This document shows, piece after piece, positions 52,807 through 62,259 of a stretch of DNA of 64,000 nucleotides; position 1 is the first letter of the stretch; each line of letters opens with the position of its first letter. This DNA is from Negadavirga shengliensis. GTDB lineage: Bacteria > Bacteroidota > Bacteroidia > Cytophagales > Cyclobacteriaceae. The stretch covers positions 686,417-750,416 of the forward strand of contig NZ_JBHSJJ010000001.1 of the NCBI RefSeq assembly GCF_042652345.1. Direction: 5' to 3'. The translations under genes were made by a program, and so were the position numbers. The notes below the pieces were generated by a model that was given only the letters and a program-made list of their open reading frames with translations, was not told where the DNA came from and ran no database searches.

Positions 52807-53256
52807 ATGGCCCAGAATAAGAAACTTATCAATTATTTGAATGATATGTTGGCGCACAATGTAGATACTGTCCGAGGGTATCAGGATGCAGCCAGAAATG
52901 TAGTAAACGAAACACTGAAAAATTTTTTTATCAGCCAGGCAAAAAAAAGGCTGTCGTTGTCGGAGGAACTCAAGGCGGAAATAACCGCTCAGGGGGGTAA
53001 GCCGGTAGAGGAAGCCAGTTTTTTTAATGTGTTCCAAAGATCATGGACCAACTTTAGAACCTCTTTGAACCATGATAATGAAAAGGAAGTCTGTAAATTC
53101 TGCCTGTCTGCCGAAGAAAAGTCCATTAGGGAATATGATGTGATCCTTAGGAATCAAAATCTGGTTTCGGAACGTTTCTACAAGGCTGTCGAAAATCAAA
53201 AACAGATAACCTTGGAGGCGAAGGAGGCGTTACAAGCGATGAAGGAACAGTTCTAA
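52807..53256 (+). CDS. DUF2383-type (PA2169-family) four-helix-bundle protein
   Basis: 149 residues from MAQNKKLINYLNDMLAHNVDTVRGYQDAA. The HNVDTVRGYQDAA start and later FKAVENQKQITLEAKEALQ-like helices match ferritin-like DUF2383 proteins, which fold as four-helix bundles and respond to stress in many bacteria. There is no clear di-iron ligand set. A TTG two codons upstream is in frame; the ATG at 52807 is used. Confidence 0.75.
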   Translation: MAQNKKLINYLNDMLAHNVDTVRGYQDAARNVVNETLKNFFISQAKKRLSLSEELKAEITAQGGKPVEEASFFNVFQRSWTNFRTSLNHDNEKEVCKFCLSAEEKSIREYDVILRNQNLVSERFYKAVENQKQITLEAKEALQAMKEQF

Positions 53257-53405
53257 TGAAACGCCTTTTCCTTCACTTTGCCTAGGCTAACGAATGGGTA
53301 TTTAAGAAATATTTTATATTATTGATACTTGTTGGCATTATTTTTAGAAGAAAAATTTAAAATTATTCATGGGTAAATCCATTGAAAACCAATAACCTAA
53401 TCCCT

Positions 53406-54740
53406 ATGAAAAAACAGGTTTATATGCTTATGTGGGCTTGTCTGGTGAGCGTTCAGGCTTTCCCGCAGAACAGTATTGAATTCGAAGAATTCACTTTGGA
53501 CAACGGCCTGCATGTCATCATGCATCAGGACAACAGTATACCTATAGTGGTTACTTCTGTACTCTACCACGTAGGTTCCAAAAATGAAGACCCGGAAAGG
53601 ACGGGGTTTGCCCATTTTTTCGAGCATTTGTTGTTTGAAGGTTCGGAGAACATCGAGCGCGGACAATACACAGACCTTGTTGAAGGCAACGGCGGTGCTC
53701 TCAACGCCTTTACCAGTAATGACGTGACTTATTATTATGAATTGATGCCTTCCAACTTTCTTGAAATGGCCCTTTACCTGGAAAGTGAGCGCATGCTCCA
53801 TGCCAAAATAGATGAAGTAGGCCTCGAAACCCAAAGAGAGGTGGTAAAGGAAGAGAAAAGGCAGCGTTATGACAATCAGCCTTATGGATCCATTTTCCCG
53901 GAAACGCTATCGCGGGCGTATTCCCAACATCCCTATAGATGGGCGCCTATCGGGTCGCTGGACCATTTGAATGCAGCTTCTTTGGATGAATTTATGCAGT
54001 TTTACAAAGACTTTTATGTACCCAACAACGCCATATTGACCATTGCAGGGGACATAGATTATGACCAAACCCGTGAGTGGGTGGAAAAATACTTTTCTGA
54101 AATACCCAAGGGAAATAAGGAGATATACCGTCCTGATATCAAGGAGCCGAAAAAAACAGAAGAAATCCGGGATATCATTTATGATAATATCCAGATTCCG
54201 GCGGTGATCCAGGCCTATAATCTTCCTCCCAAAAACCACCCGGATGCGTATCCTCTGGAGATTTTATCCACCTACCTTACAGGAGGCAAGTCTTCTCTAA
54301 TGACAAAGGAACTGGTAGATAAGCAGCAAAAAGCCCTGGTGGTGGCGGCTATTCCCCTTGACCTGGAAGACGGGGGCATTTTTATCATGTACGGTATCAC
54401 CAATATGGGAGTAGAGGCAGGTGAATTGGAAAGTGAAATGGATGTGTTGATTGGTAAAGTGCAGGAAGAAGGCATCAGCGAAAAGGATTTCCAGAAACTT
54501 CAAAACATCATCGAGAATAATTTGGTCAGCAAAAATGCCTCATTGGAAGGCATTGCACAAAACCTTGCTGAATCCAGGTTATTTTATGGAGATACGGGAT
54601 ACATCAACAGGGAACTGGAAAAATTCAGGGAGGTGACCATCGAGGATATTCAACGGGTAGCCAAAGATTATATGACTTTGGATGCGAGGGTTGTCCTTTA
54701 TTATCTGCCAAAATCCCAGCAAACGTCAGAAAATCAGTAA
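53406..54740 (+). CDS. M16 peptidase, catalytic subunit
   Basis: About 444 residues, signal peptide MKKQVYMLMWACLVSVQAFPQN. The inverted zinc motif HFFEH (FAHFFEHLLFEG, residues about 68-72) is intact, with the downstream third glutamate in ETQREVVKEEKRQRYD. M16 clan ME peptidases work as an active/inactive pair; the next gene is the inactive partner with 24 bp between them, so both form one operon. It probably degrades small or signal peptides in the periplasm. Start at 53406 gives a normal signal peptide; an ATG at 53382 would add eight residues. Confidence 0.92.
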   Translation: MKKQVYMLMWACLVSVQAFPQNSIEFEEFTLDNGLHVIMHQDNSIPIVVTSVLYHVGSKNEDPERTGFAHFFEHLLFEGSENIERGQYTDLVEGNGGALNAFTSNDVTYYYELMPSNFLEMALYLESERMLHAKIDEVGLETQREVVKEEKRQRYDNQPYGSIFPETLSRAYSQHPYRWAPIGSLDHLNAASLDEFMQFYKDFYVPNNAILTIAGDIDYDQTREWVEKYFSEIPKGNKEIYRPDIKEPKKTEEIRDIIYDNIQIPAVIQAYNLPPKNHPDAYPLEILSTYLTGGKSSLMTKELVDKQQKALVVAAIPLDLEDGGIFIMYGITNMGVEAGELESEMDVLIGKVQEEGISEKDFQKLQNIIENNLVSKNASLEGIAQNLAESRLFYGDTGYINRELEKFREVTIEDIQRVAKDYMTLDARVVLYYLPKSQQTSENQ

Positions 54741-54764
54741 TTTATTGCTTTAGCCTTTACCATT

Positions 54765-56816
54765 ATGAAGATATTTAAGTTAAGTTTCAGTTTCCTTTTT
54801 GTCCTTCATTCCGCACTTTATGCGCAGGTGGACAGAAGCGTATTTCCGGAACCGGGACCGGCTCCGGAAATTGAATTCAATGATGCGGAGTCCTTTGAGT
54901 TGGATAATGGGCTCAAAGTCTTTGTGGTGTCCAATGACAAGCTTCCCCGGGTAGCCTTTTACCTGGTGTTGGACCGGGATCCACTATATGAAGGGGATAA
55001 GGCCGGCTTGACAGGCTTTGTGGGAGAGATGATGATGGCAGGCACTTCGGGCCGTACTAAGGACGAATTGGATGAGGAGATTGATTTTATCGGTGCCAGT
55101 ATCAGTGCGGGTTCAACATCCCTTTCTGGTTCATCGTTGAAAAAGCATCAGGAAAAAGTACTGGAACTGATGACGGACGTGCTGTACAATCCGGTATTTC
55201 CTGAGTCAGAACTGGAAAAACTCAAAAAACAGGCTTTGACCAGTTTGGCTTCTTCCAAAGATGATCCGGATTATCTGGCAGGGGTGGTTTCCAGCGCCCT
55301 GGTATATGGCAAAGATCATCCTTACGGAGAAACCCAAACGGAAAAAAGCATTGAAAATGTGACTCTTGAGGACATCCGCGAATATTACCATACGTATTAT
55401 AAACCCAACATCGCCTATCTGGCCATTGTGGGGGATATCCAAAAAGACGAGGCAGAGAAGCTGGTAGAGCAGTATTTCAGCAAATGGGAAAAAGGAGAGG
55501 TACCTAAAAAGAGTTATGAAATGCCTACCCCGCCAAGTGAAAGCCGCGTGGCTTTATTGGACCGGTCAAACGCCGTGCAATCAGTTTTGAATTTGGGTTA
55601 TCCCCTGGACATGCACGTTACCAACGAAGACTTTTTGGCTACCAGAGTGCTGAATTTTATCCTTGGAGAAGGGTTCAATTCCAGGTTGAACGCCAATCTC
55701 CGGGAAGACAAGGGATATACCTATGGGGCGAGGTCCAGCATCGGTTCGGATCGGCTGGTGGCCCGGTTTTCAGCCAATACCTCCGTAAGGACCGAAGTAA
55801 CGGACTCCGCAGTTTACGAGATGATCTATGAAATCAGAAATCTGGCGGAAAACGGCATCACAGAGCAAGAACTCAAGACCGCCAAGGCCAATCTCAGCGG
55901 CAGATTTGGAAGGTCACTGGAAAATCCCTCTACCATCGCCTCTTTTGCCATCAACATCGCCAGATACGGCCTGCCTGAGGATTTTTACAGTAGCTACCTC
56001 CAACGGCTGGATGCCCTCACCGAGGAGGAGATCAACCACGCTGCAAAAAAATACCTCAAGCCTGAAAACCTGCATATCACAGTAGTAGGCAATGGATCCG
56101 AAATTAGAGAAAAACTGCAGCAATTCGGAGAAATCCGTTTATACAATAATAGGGGAGATGAGGTTCAGGAAATTCAGCTTTCTGAAGCAGACCTGACCGC
56201 AGAAGAGGTAATATCGAAATATCTGGAAGCCATAGGAGGCAGGGATGCTGCTGAAAACATAACTACTGCCAGAATCTCCATGTCCGCCGAAATACAGGGA
56301 ATGAAACTTGACATGATCTCTCTTCATGATGCCCCTAATCAAAGGATGATACAAAAAGTAGTGATGATGGGAAACGAAGCATCCAAGACGGTACTCAAAA
56401 ACGGTGAGGCCGTAGTAAGCGCCATGGGCCAGTCACAGACGTTAACAGATGAGCAATACGAAGATGTCAAAATGTCTTCGCTGTGGATCGTTCCCGAACT
56501 GCATTACGAATCTTTAGGATATACGCTTTCCCTGGAGGGGATTCAGGACGTGGATGGCGAGGCCGCTTACAAAATCACGGTTGGCAATCCTACAGGAGGT
56601 AAACTCAGCAATTATTACAGCGTGGATTCAGGGCTTAAACTTCGGAGCGAGAATGAATTGTCCGGGGAAACCGATTATATTGCCTACGAAACGTTTGAGG
56701 GAGTGAAACTTCCCGTGGAGATTTCTCTGAAAAACCCTATGATTCCCGTTCCCTTAAATTCCAAAATTGAAAGCTTAGAAGTGAATGTACCGTTTACAGA
56801 TGAAGATTTTAATTGA
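54765..56816 (+). CDS. M16 peptidase, non-catalytic partner with extra C-terminal beta-rich domain
   Basis: 683 residues, signal peptide MKIFKLSFSFLFVLHSALYAQ. The first 440 residues form the M16 fold (FELDNGLKVFVVSNDKLPRV; GFNSRLNANLREDKGYTYGARSS, the R/Y motif) but the zinc motif position reads GFVGEMMMAG, so it is non-catalytic. The last 210 residues, from LTAEEVISKYLEAIGG, are a LolA-like or DUF4292-like lipoprotein-carrier-type domain with SAMGQSQTL and YYSVDSGLKLRSENE. The next gene encodes a free paralogue of exactly this domain. The carrier-like domain may bring hydrophobic peptides to the protease chamber, which is inference. Confidence 0.9.
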   Translation: MKIFKLSFSFLFVLHSALYAQVDRSVFPEPGPAPEIEFNDAESFELDNGLKVFVVSNDKLPRVAFYLVLDRDPLYEGDKAGLTGFVGEMMMAGTSGRTKDELDEEIDFIGASISAGSTSLSGSSLKKHQEKVLELMTDVLYNPVFPESELEKLKKQALTSLASSKDDPDYLAGVVSSALVYGKDHPYGETQTEKSIENVTLEDIREYYHTYYKPNIAYLAIVGDIQKDEAEKLVEQYFSKWEKGEVPKKSYEMPTPPSESRVALLDRSNAVQSVLNLGYPLDMHVTNEDFLATRVLNFILGEGFNSRLNANLREDKGYTYGARSSIGSDRLVARFSANTSVRTEVTDSAVYEMIYEIRNLAENGITEQELKTAKANLSGRFGRSLENPSTIASFAINIARYGLPEDFYSSYLQRLDALTEEEINHAAKKYLKPENLHITVVGNGSEIREKLQQFGEIRLYNNRGDEVQEIQLSEADLTAEEVISKYLEAIGGRDAAENITTARISMSAEIQGMKLDMISLHDAPNQRMIQKVVMMGNEASKTVLKNGEAVVSAMGQSQTLTDEQYEDVKMSSLWIVPELHYESLGYTLSLEGIQDVDGEAAYKITVGNPTGGKLSNYYSVDSGLKLRSENELSGETDYIAYETFEGVKLPVEISLKNPMIPVPLNSKIESLEVNVPFTDEDFN

Positions 56817-56853
56817 TTCAAACGGCAAATTTTAATTATTCCTAGCAAACAGC

Positions 56854-57576
56854 ATGATGTACAATAAAATGAGATTCTGGATGGTACTGTGGATTACGTG
56901 TACCACTATGTATCCCGTGGTTGCTGAACAAGTGACTATGGACGGGGTGAAAGAAAAATCCCCACAAGAAGTTATTGATGATTATATCCAATCTGTAGGC
57001 GGTGTGGAAAAGATCAATGAAATCAAGACCCTGGTTACGGTAATGGAAGCGGAGATCCAAGGCATGTCTATTGAAATGAGTACCAGCAGGGACCTTGAAA
57101 AAAAACGGCTGATGCAGCAGACGGTCATGAATGGGAATGTGATGCAAAAAACCGTGGTAAAGGATGGTGAAGGTTATATGTCTGCCATGGGACAAACCCA
57201 GACCCTGGAAGGTGACCAGCTCGAAACCATCAGTACCCAGTTGTACGCTTTTCCTGAGATATATTATGAAGATTTGGGATTTGAGTTGGAGATGGGAGAA
57301 GTGGAAGAAATTGAAGGGGAACAAGCATACACACTTATCGTCACCACTTCACAGGGATTGGAAACCAAGGAATATTATAGCGTCGAAACCGGACTGAAAC
57401 TGATGATCTCCTCCGAAGTAGCCGGCGACATTTTATTCAGTAATTATGAAGAGGTGGAGGGGATAAAATTCCCGATGAAGATGAGCATCACCAATCCCAT
57501 GCTTCCTGTTCCCATGGAAGCCGAGGTTATTGCTGTACAGATCAACGAATCCCTGGATGATTCCTTATTTCAATGA
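56854..57576 (+). CDS. Exported stand-alone paralogue of the M16 partner's C-terminal domain
   Basis: 240 residues with an N-terminal hydrophobic region ending in VVAEQ. It repeats the C-terminal domain of the upstream protein, for example SAMGQTQTLEGDQ against SAMGQSQTLTDEQ, then EYYSVETGLKLMISSE against NYYSVDSGLKLRSENE, and KFPMKMSITNPMLPVPM against KLPVEISLKNPMIPVPL. Tandem duplication followed by separation from the peptidase is the simplest origin. It is part of the same operon and probably works with the M16 pair in the periplasm. Confidence 0.85.
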   Translation: MMYNKMRFWMVLWITCTTMYPVVAEQVTMDGVKEKSPQEVIDDYIQSVGGVEKINEIKTLVTVMEAEIQGMSIEMSTSRDLEKKRLMQQTVMNGNVMQKTVVKDGEGYMSAMGQTQTLEGDQLETISTQLYAFPEIYYEDLGFELEMGEVEEIEGEQAYTLIVTTSQGLETKEYYSVETGLKLMISSEVAGDILFSNYEEVEGIKFPMKMSITNPMLPVPMEAEVIAVQINESLDDSLFQ

Positions 57577-57591
57577 CTCCGCCTTCTTTTC

Positions 57592-58035
57592 TTACCAATG
57601 GGGATGCTTTTTCATAAATTCATCCACTGAAAATTTTCCTGATCCATAAATAAGAAATACGATCAGCAGTATTAAAACGGACAACGAGATTTCGAATTCC
57701 AGATTATTGGATACGGATAGGAATCCCTGATCAATGTTCACAAAGAATACAGCTCCCAGCAAAATAGGGATTTGAAAGATGATGGCAAACCGGGTCAACA
57801 AACCCATTGCTATCAATATTCCTCCTACCAGGTGGGCAAATGCTACATAGTGCGCCAAGGCCATATGAAAGAAACCGAGATCCATCTCGTGGATCAGGCT
57901 AAGCAATGCATCCGTATTCGATATAAACAGGATTCCTTTATATAGAATAAACAGTCCCAAGGCAATGCGAACGAAGTCGATCCATCTGGGATGATGGGTG
58001 TCCGCCCAATGTTCAATTTTGTGAAGTGTGTCCAT
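57592..58035 (-). CDS. DoxX-family membrane protein
   Basis: 147 residues with four helices. The pattern WIDFVRIALGLFILYKGILFI, LAHYVAFAHLVGGILIAMGLLTRFAII and ILLGAVFFVNIDQGF is typical of the DoxX/DoxD-like group of small four-helix proteins (subfamily includes thiosulfate:quinone oxidoreductase subunits and redox stress proteins). Function not predictable. It converges with the carrier-like gene (stops 15 bp apart). Confidence 0.82.
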   Translation of the reverse strand: MDTLHKIEHWADTHHPRWIDFVRIALGLFILYKGILFISNTDALLSLIHEMDLGFFHMALAHYVAFAHLVGGILIAMGLLTRFAIIFQIPILLGAVFFVNIDQGFLSVSNNLEFEISLSVLILLIVFLIYGSGKFSVDEFMKKHPHW

Positions 58036-58122
58036 GGCCAGTGTTATTTTGTGTTTACAGTATTTTATACGATTTGATGGTGGCCATTGTTGTTGCTCAC
58101 GAAATAATTAATAATCCTGTGA

Positions 58123-59763
58123 TCAGCTCACCCAAACTTTCTGCTTAGGATTTGAACCCAAATCGTTTAATTGAAAATTTTTATAATAGATAACAGGGGT
58201 TCTTTTAAGTTGTATGGACATGGGTTTTTCAAGCCTTATTATTTCAGTCTGAAGATGCTGTTCAGTCAAAGAATAGGAAACTATTTTGTCACCCAACATA
58301 AGTTTCTGATAGGCTTCACTTTCCGGATGTATTTTTTTGATTTCTCCCTTTAAATCGTGCACAATACCGAATAGACCTTCAAAGGGATTTTCTCTCGGCG
58401 AGGATTCGATGAAGATGCCGACACTTTTTAACTGGGAGGTCAATACCGGAAGAATATCTTCACATCCGTAAACAAACTTCCTGAAAAATTCAGGGATGTA
58501 AGGATCCCCTTTTGCAGATTCAAACACTTTCCTTTCAAAGTCAGTCATTTCATACCCTTTTTCCGGTTTACCGAAATCCCGCCACATGGCATTCATGACC
58601 TCCTGTAAAGTTGAGCCTTTATCTATCAAGATCAAATCCATACACAAAGCGATAAGGGCGCCGCGGTTATAAATACTTACTTTTTTGTCAGGTACACCTG
58701 CCTTATAGCCATCTAACCACAAATCGAGGCTGGATGCTGCAATGGACTGATTTTGCCAGCCGGAAGTTTCAAATTCCCTATTGACCATTTTTGACAGTTC
58801 CTTTAAGTAATCAGACAAGGAAAAATATCCCGACTTTAACAGAAAAAGGTCGCCCATATAGGTGGTGATGCCCTCTGCGATCAGACCGGCATCCATATAG
58901 GCTTCTTTGGAAAAATCATAGGGAAGGAGCACTTGGGGGCGTATCCTGCAAACATTCCAAAAATGATAAAGCTCATGGGAGCAAACCCCAATAAGTTCGT
59001 CATACAGGTCTTTTTCAGATAGTTGGGCGGCCGGCCCGATGGTGATGACAGTGGAATGCCGGTGTTCCACGCCATGGTAATGTTTATAGGGGAGGAGATG
59101 GATCAGGAAATGGTATTCATCGGCCGGAAACTCCCCAAAAGCTTCAATTTGTCTTTGGGTAAAAGCCAGGAAATGATCAAGTAAAACATGGAGGTCAAAG
59201 TGAATTTCTCCCTGTAACCATACATGAAAGGTCACACCATGGGTCAGGTAAGTTTCATGGACGATATCGCGGGAGGCGATAAGCGGAGTATCCACCAGAT
59301 GTTGGAAATCCCTGGCCAGAAAAGTGCGATGGCCTATATGAGGCAAAGCCGTGGCCACTTTGTAATCCTCCGGCACCTGTAACCGGACCGTGACCTCCTC
59401 TTCCTCCCTTCCTTTGATGGCAAACGTGAGGTTGATAAAATTAATATACATCTGGCTGGGGTCGAGCCAACTGCCTCCTGCATCCATCTGACGGGCATAA
59501 TAGCTATATTGAACCGAATAGATCCCGGCGGATTTTGCCTGGAATATCCAATTGTCCTTGGTAACCTTCTGCACCTGTATTTTTTCCGAATCAAAGAAAA
59601 CAGCGAGTTTTTTAATAAATTGGGCATAGTTGGCCATTTCATATCTTCCCGGTCTCCAGGCAGGCAGTTGCATGGACACGGCTTCGTTTTCACGGCATTC
59701 CAGTTCTAATGTAATATTGAGCAGTTGAGCGGCGGGGTTTTGGCTGAAAAGGGTGTATTTCAT
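58123..59763 (-). CDS. M61-family metallopeptidase (glycyl aminopeptidase-like)
   Basis: About 546 residues from MKYTLFSQNPAAQLL. The N-terminal beta-rich domain (WRPGRYEMANYAQF) is followed by the zinc motif CSHELYHFWNVCRIRP (HExxH at about residue 260) and YMDAGLIAEGITTYMGDL with the third glutamate. The C-terminal part, SSPRENPFEGLFGIVHDLKGEIKKI, looks like a divergent PDZ domain. No signal peptide was found, so it is probably cytoplasmic. An ATG at 59784 is an alternative start. It should cleave Gly or Ala from peptide N-termini. Confidence 0.85.
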   Translation of the reverse strand: MKYTLFSQNPAAQLLNITLELECRENEAVSMQLPAWRPGRYEMANYAQFIKKLAVFFDSEKIQVQKVTKDNWIFQAKSAGIYSVQYSYYARQMDAGGSWLDPSQMYINFINLTFAIKGREEEEVTVRLQVPEDYKVATALPHIGHRTFLARDFQHLVDTPLIASRDIVHETYLTHGVTFHVWLQGEIHFDLHVLLDHFLAFTQRQIEAFGEFPADEYHFLIHLLPYKHYHGVEHRHSTVITIGPAAQLSEKDLYDELIGVCSHELYHFWNVCRIRPQVLLPYDFSKEAYMDAGLIAEGITTYMGDLFLLKSGYFSLSDYLKELSKMVNREFETSGWQNQSIAASSLDLWLDGYKAGVPDKKVSIYNRGALIALCMDLILIDKGSTLQEVMNAMWRDFGKPEKGYEMTDFERKVFESAKGDPYIPEFFRKFVYGCEDILPVLTSQLKSVGIFIESSPRENPFEGLFGIVHDLKGEIKKIHPESEAYQKLMLGDKIVSYSLTEQHLQTEIIRLEKPMSIQLKRTPVIYYKNFQLNDLGSNPKQKVWVS

Positions 59764-59919
59764 ATGTTTATAATTATTTTTCATTGGCCATAACTTGCCC
59801 CGTACCGCAGGTCGGGGTGGAATCTCGCAATCTATAATCATCCCAGTTTGTGACGATCCCGTCATGCTCGATTTCATATTAGAGATCGACTGAAACGGCA
59901 AACAAAAGTAAGCTGGTGG

Positions 59920-59950
59920 TTTGTAAATAAAAAAAACCTATCTATCTTTG
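59920..59950 (+). promoter_or_regulatory. Promoter of rpmH-rnpA
   Basis: TTTG at 59920-59923 and TATCTTTG at 59943-59950 are separated by 19 bp, a full match to the Bacteroidota consensus. The transcript would run about 60 nt before rpmH. The sequence around the -7 box (ATCTTTGCACTCC) is nearly the same as at the rRNA promoter. Confidence 0.85.
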
Positions 59951-60014
59951 CACTCCTTTTATTTTAAGGAAGTATCAGGATCAAAGCACATTCAGGAAAT
60001 AAAATATAGCAATA

Positions 60015-60173
60015 ATGAAAAGAACATTCCAACCTTCCCGCAGGAAAAGAAGAAACAAGCATGGTTTCAGAGAAAGAATGTCCACTGCAAACGGCAGACG
60101 CGTATTGAGGGCCAGGAGAGCCAAAGGAAGACATAAACTGAGTGTTTCTTCCGAAAAAACACTTAAGAAGTAA
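60015..60173 (+). CDS. rpmH: 50S ribosomal protein L34
   Basis: 52 residues: MKRTFQPSRRKRRNKHGF, then RMSTANGRRVLRARRAKGRH and a short KTLKK tail. This is the universal basic, Arg/Lys-rich L34 pattern. It is followed 40 bp later by rnpA, the conserved bacterial order. The gene is short enough to be missed by automatic length filters. Confidence 0.97.
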   Translation: MKRTFQPSRRKRRNKHGFRERMSTANGRRVLRARRAKGRHKLSVSSEKTLKK

Positions 60174-60213
60174 TGCTTTTAATTTCGTATCTTCATGCGG
60201 AATTAGAGACATC

Positions 60214-60573
60214 ATGGATTGTAGATTTCCAAAAGAAGAAAGATTACATTCTAAAAAATCAATAAAGGAACTTTTTGATAAAGGTTCCTCTTTTTTTTTA
60301 TATCCTTTTAAAGTTTTTTATTTGCCCAACCCGCATACAGAAACTAATCAGGTCCTTATTTCTGTTTCTAAGAAGAGGATAAAAAAAGCAGTGGATAGGA
60401 ATTTAATCAAAAGGAGGATCCGGGAAGCTTATCGGCTCAACAAGCATTTATTGTCAAGCCAAAATGAAAATAAAAAACTAATTGGTTTGGTATACGTATC
60501 TTCAGATTTAATGGGGTTTGCCTCCATAGAGCCTCAACTTCAAAAAATTCTTCGGCGGATCTCAGCATTATAA
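60214..60573 (+). CDS. rnpA: Ribonuclease P protein component
   Basis: 119 residues from MDCRFPKEERLHSKKSIKELF. RnpA landmarks: an N-terminal LHSKKSIKELFDKG region, SVSKKRIKKAVDRNLIKRRIREAYR (the RNR motif region that contacts RNA) and VYVSSDL in the last strand. It is the protein subunit helping the RNase P RNA trim tRNA 5' ends. ATG at 60214 is used; upstream in-frame codons overlap rpmH. Followed by the S41 gene 18 bp downstream. Confidence 0.95.
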   Translation: MDCRFPKEERLHSKKSIKELFDKGSSFFLYPFKVFYLPNPHTETNQVLISVSKKRIKKAVDRNLIKRRIREAYRLNKHLLSSQNENKKLIGLVYVSSDLMGFASIEPQLQKILRRISAL

Positions 60574-60591
60574 CGTGAAAATTGGACAGAA

Positions 60592-62250
60592 ATGAACCTA
60601 AAAAACAGAAAAAACCGATCACTTCTTACCATCTTGGGTGTCATATTAGGAATGACTTTTTTATTGTCGTTTTACCCAAAGAACGACAAGCTGTTTTCCA
60701 TAGCCAAGAATCTTGATATTTTCGCTTCTCTGATCAGAGAGCTTGATTCTTATTACGTAGATGAAATTGATCCGGACAAATTGGTTTCAGTAGGAATCAA
60801 TGCGATGCTGGAGGAGCTGGACCCCTATACCGAATTTATTCCTGAAGAGGATTCTGATGATTTCAGGATGATGACTACAGGGGAATACGGGGGGATAGGT
60901 GCATTGATCGGAAACCGCACAGGGTCCAATATGATACTGATGCCCTATAAGGGTTTTCCCGCCCAGGAGGGAGGATTGAGGATCGGAGACGAAATATTAC
61001 AAGTGGATTCTGTCAATGTAGTGGATAAAAATACAGCGGATATATCCAAAATGCTCAAGGGGCCTGCCAACACCGACGTCAGTGTGACCATTAAAAGAGG
61101 GGTTGATACCGTACAGGTCAAATTGAACCGGAAAAAAATTGTCATCAGCAACGTTCCCTACTATGGCATGTTGAATGAAGAAACGGGCTACATCAAGTTA
61201 AGTGATTTTACCACCAACGCGGCGATGGACGTAAGAAAAGCTCTTGTTGATCTTAAGGCGCAGGGAGCCCAAAAGCTTATTTTGGACGTTAGGGATAACC
61301 CCGGGGGAATTCTTCGGGAAGCCATTGAAGTGGTTAACTTGTTTATACCAAGAGGCAAAGAAGTGGTAAGAACGATTGGCAAGTTGCAAAATGTCAATAC
61401 CGTATACAAGACGGAGAAATCCCCGGTAGATAAAAATATTCCTTTGGTGGTGTTGATCAATGAGCGAAGCGCCTCTGCTTCAGAGATTGTAGCAGGAGCA
61501 CTTCAGGATTATGATCGTGCGGTTTTGATTGGAAGAAAGACTTTTGGAAAAGGACTGGTGCAGAGCACCATTCCGTTGTCTTATAACTCGCAGGTAAAGG
61601 TGACCACAGCAAAATACTATATCCCAAGCGGACGGTGCATACAGGCGATTGATTACAGCCAGAAAGATGAGGAAGGCAATGGCAGAAATGTACCGGATTC
61701 GCTAAGGAACGAATTCAAGACAAAAAATGGAAGGATCGTTTTGGATGGTGGTGGAATTGAGCCGGATGAGGAAATAGAATCTAAAATCTATGCACCTATT
61801 ACCTATAGTCTGGTGACCCGGAGCCTGGTTTTCAGCTATGCCAATGAGTTTACCCTGAAAAATGAATCCGTTCCTTCTCCAAGAGAATTTCAGATAGACG
61901 ATCAGATATATGATGACTTTGTAGAATGGCTGTCAGACAAGGAGTATGATTATACTACCCGTGTAGAAAAGACAATAGCTGATTTGGAAAAATATGCTGA
62001 AAAGGAGAAATATTATGAGGATATAAAAACGGAATTGGCGTCATTGAAAAAAAGTGTAGGTCACAGCAAAGAGCAGGATTTGGTTACTTTTAAAGATGAA
62101 ATCAAAGAGGCACTGAAGGACGAGATAGTCTCAAGGTATTATTATCAGGAAGGCATCGTTGAGGCTTCTTTGAACAAGGATGCCGAAATCGAAAAATCCA
62201 TACAGGTGCTAAGGGACCAAAACCTGTATGCCATGATGCTAAAACCTTAA
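60592..62250 (+). CDS. S41-family C-terminal processing peptidase (CtpA-like)
   Basis: 552 residues with a single N-terminal hydrophobic anchor (LLTILGVILGMTFLLSFYP). A PDZ domain (IGALIGNRTGSNMILMPYKG, GGLRIGDEILQVDSVNV) precedes the S41 core. The catalytic serine is in SASASEIVAGAL (about residue 293) and the lysine in KTFGKGLVQ (about 320). The C-terminal 150 residues form a Lys/Glu-rich helical tail. Likely periplasmic, inner-membrane anchored, cutting C-termini of exported proteins or envelope enzymes. It is probably co-transcribed with rnpA and tsaB. Confidence 0.93.
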   Translation: MNLKNRKNRSLLTILGVILGMTFLLSFYPKNDKLFSIAKNLDIFASLIRELDSYYVDEIDPDKLVSVGINAMLEELDPYTEFIPEEDSDDFRMMTTGEYGGIGALIGNRTGSNMILMPYKGFPAQEGGLRIGDEILQVDSVNVVDKNTADISKMLKGPANTDVSVTIKRGVDTVQVKLNRKKIVISNVPYYGMLNEETGYIKLSDFTTNAAMDVRKALVDLKAQGAQKLILDVRDNPGGILREAIEVVNLFIPRGKEVVRTIGKLQNVNTVYKTEKSPVDKNIPLVVLINERSASASEIVAGALQDYDRAVLIGRKTFGKGLVQSTIPLSYNSQVKVTTAKYYIPSGRCIQAIDYSQKDEEGNGRNVPDSLRNEFKTKNGRIVLDGGGIEPDEEIESKIYAPITYSLVTRSLVFSYANEFTLKNESVPSPREFQIDDQIYDDFVEWLSDKEYDYTTRVEKTIADLEKYAEKEKYYEDIKTELASLKKSVGHSKEQDLVTFKDEIKEALKDEIVSRYYYQEGIVEASLNKDAEIEKSIQVLRDQNLYAMMLKP

Positions 62251-62259
62251 AATCATTAG

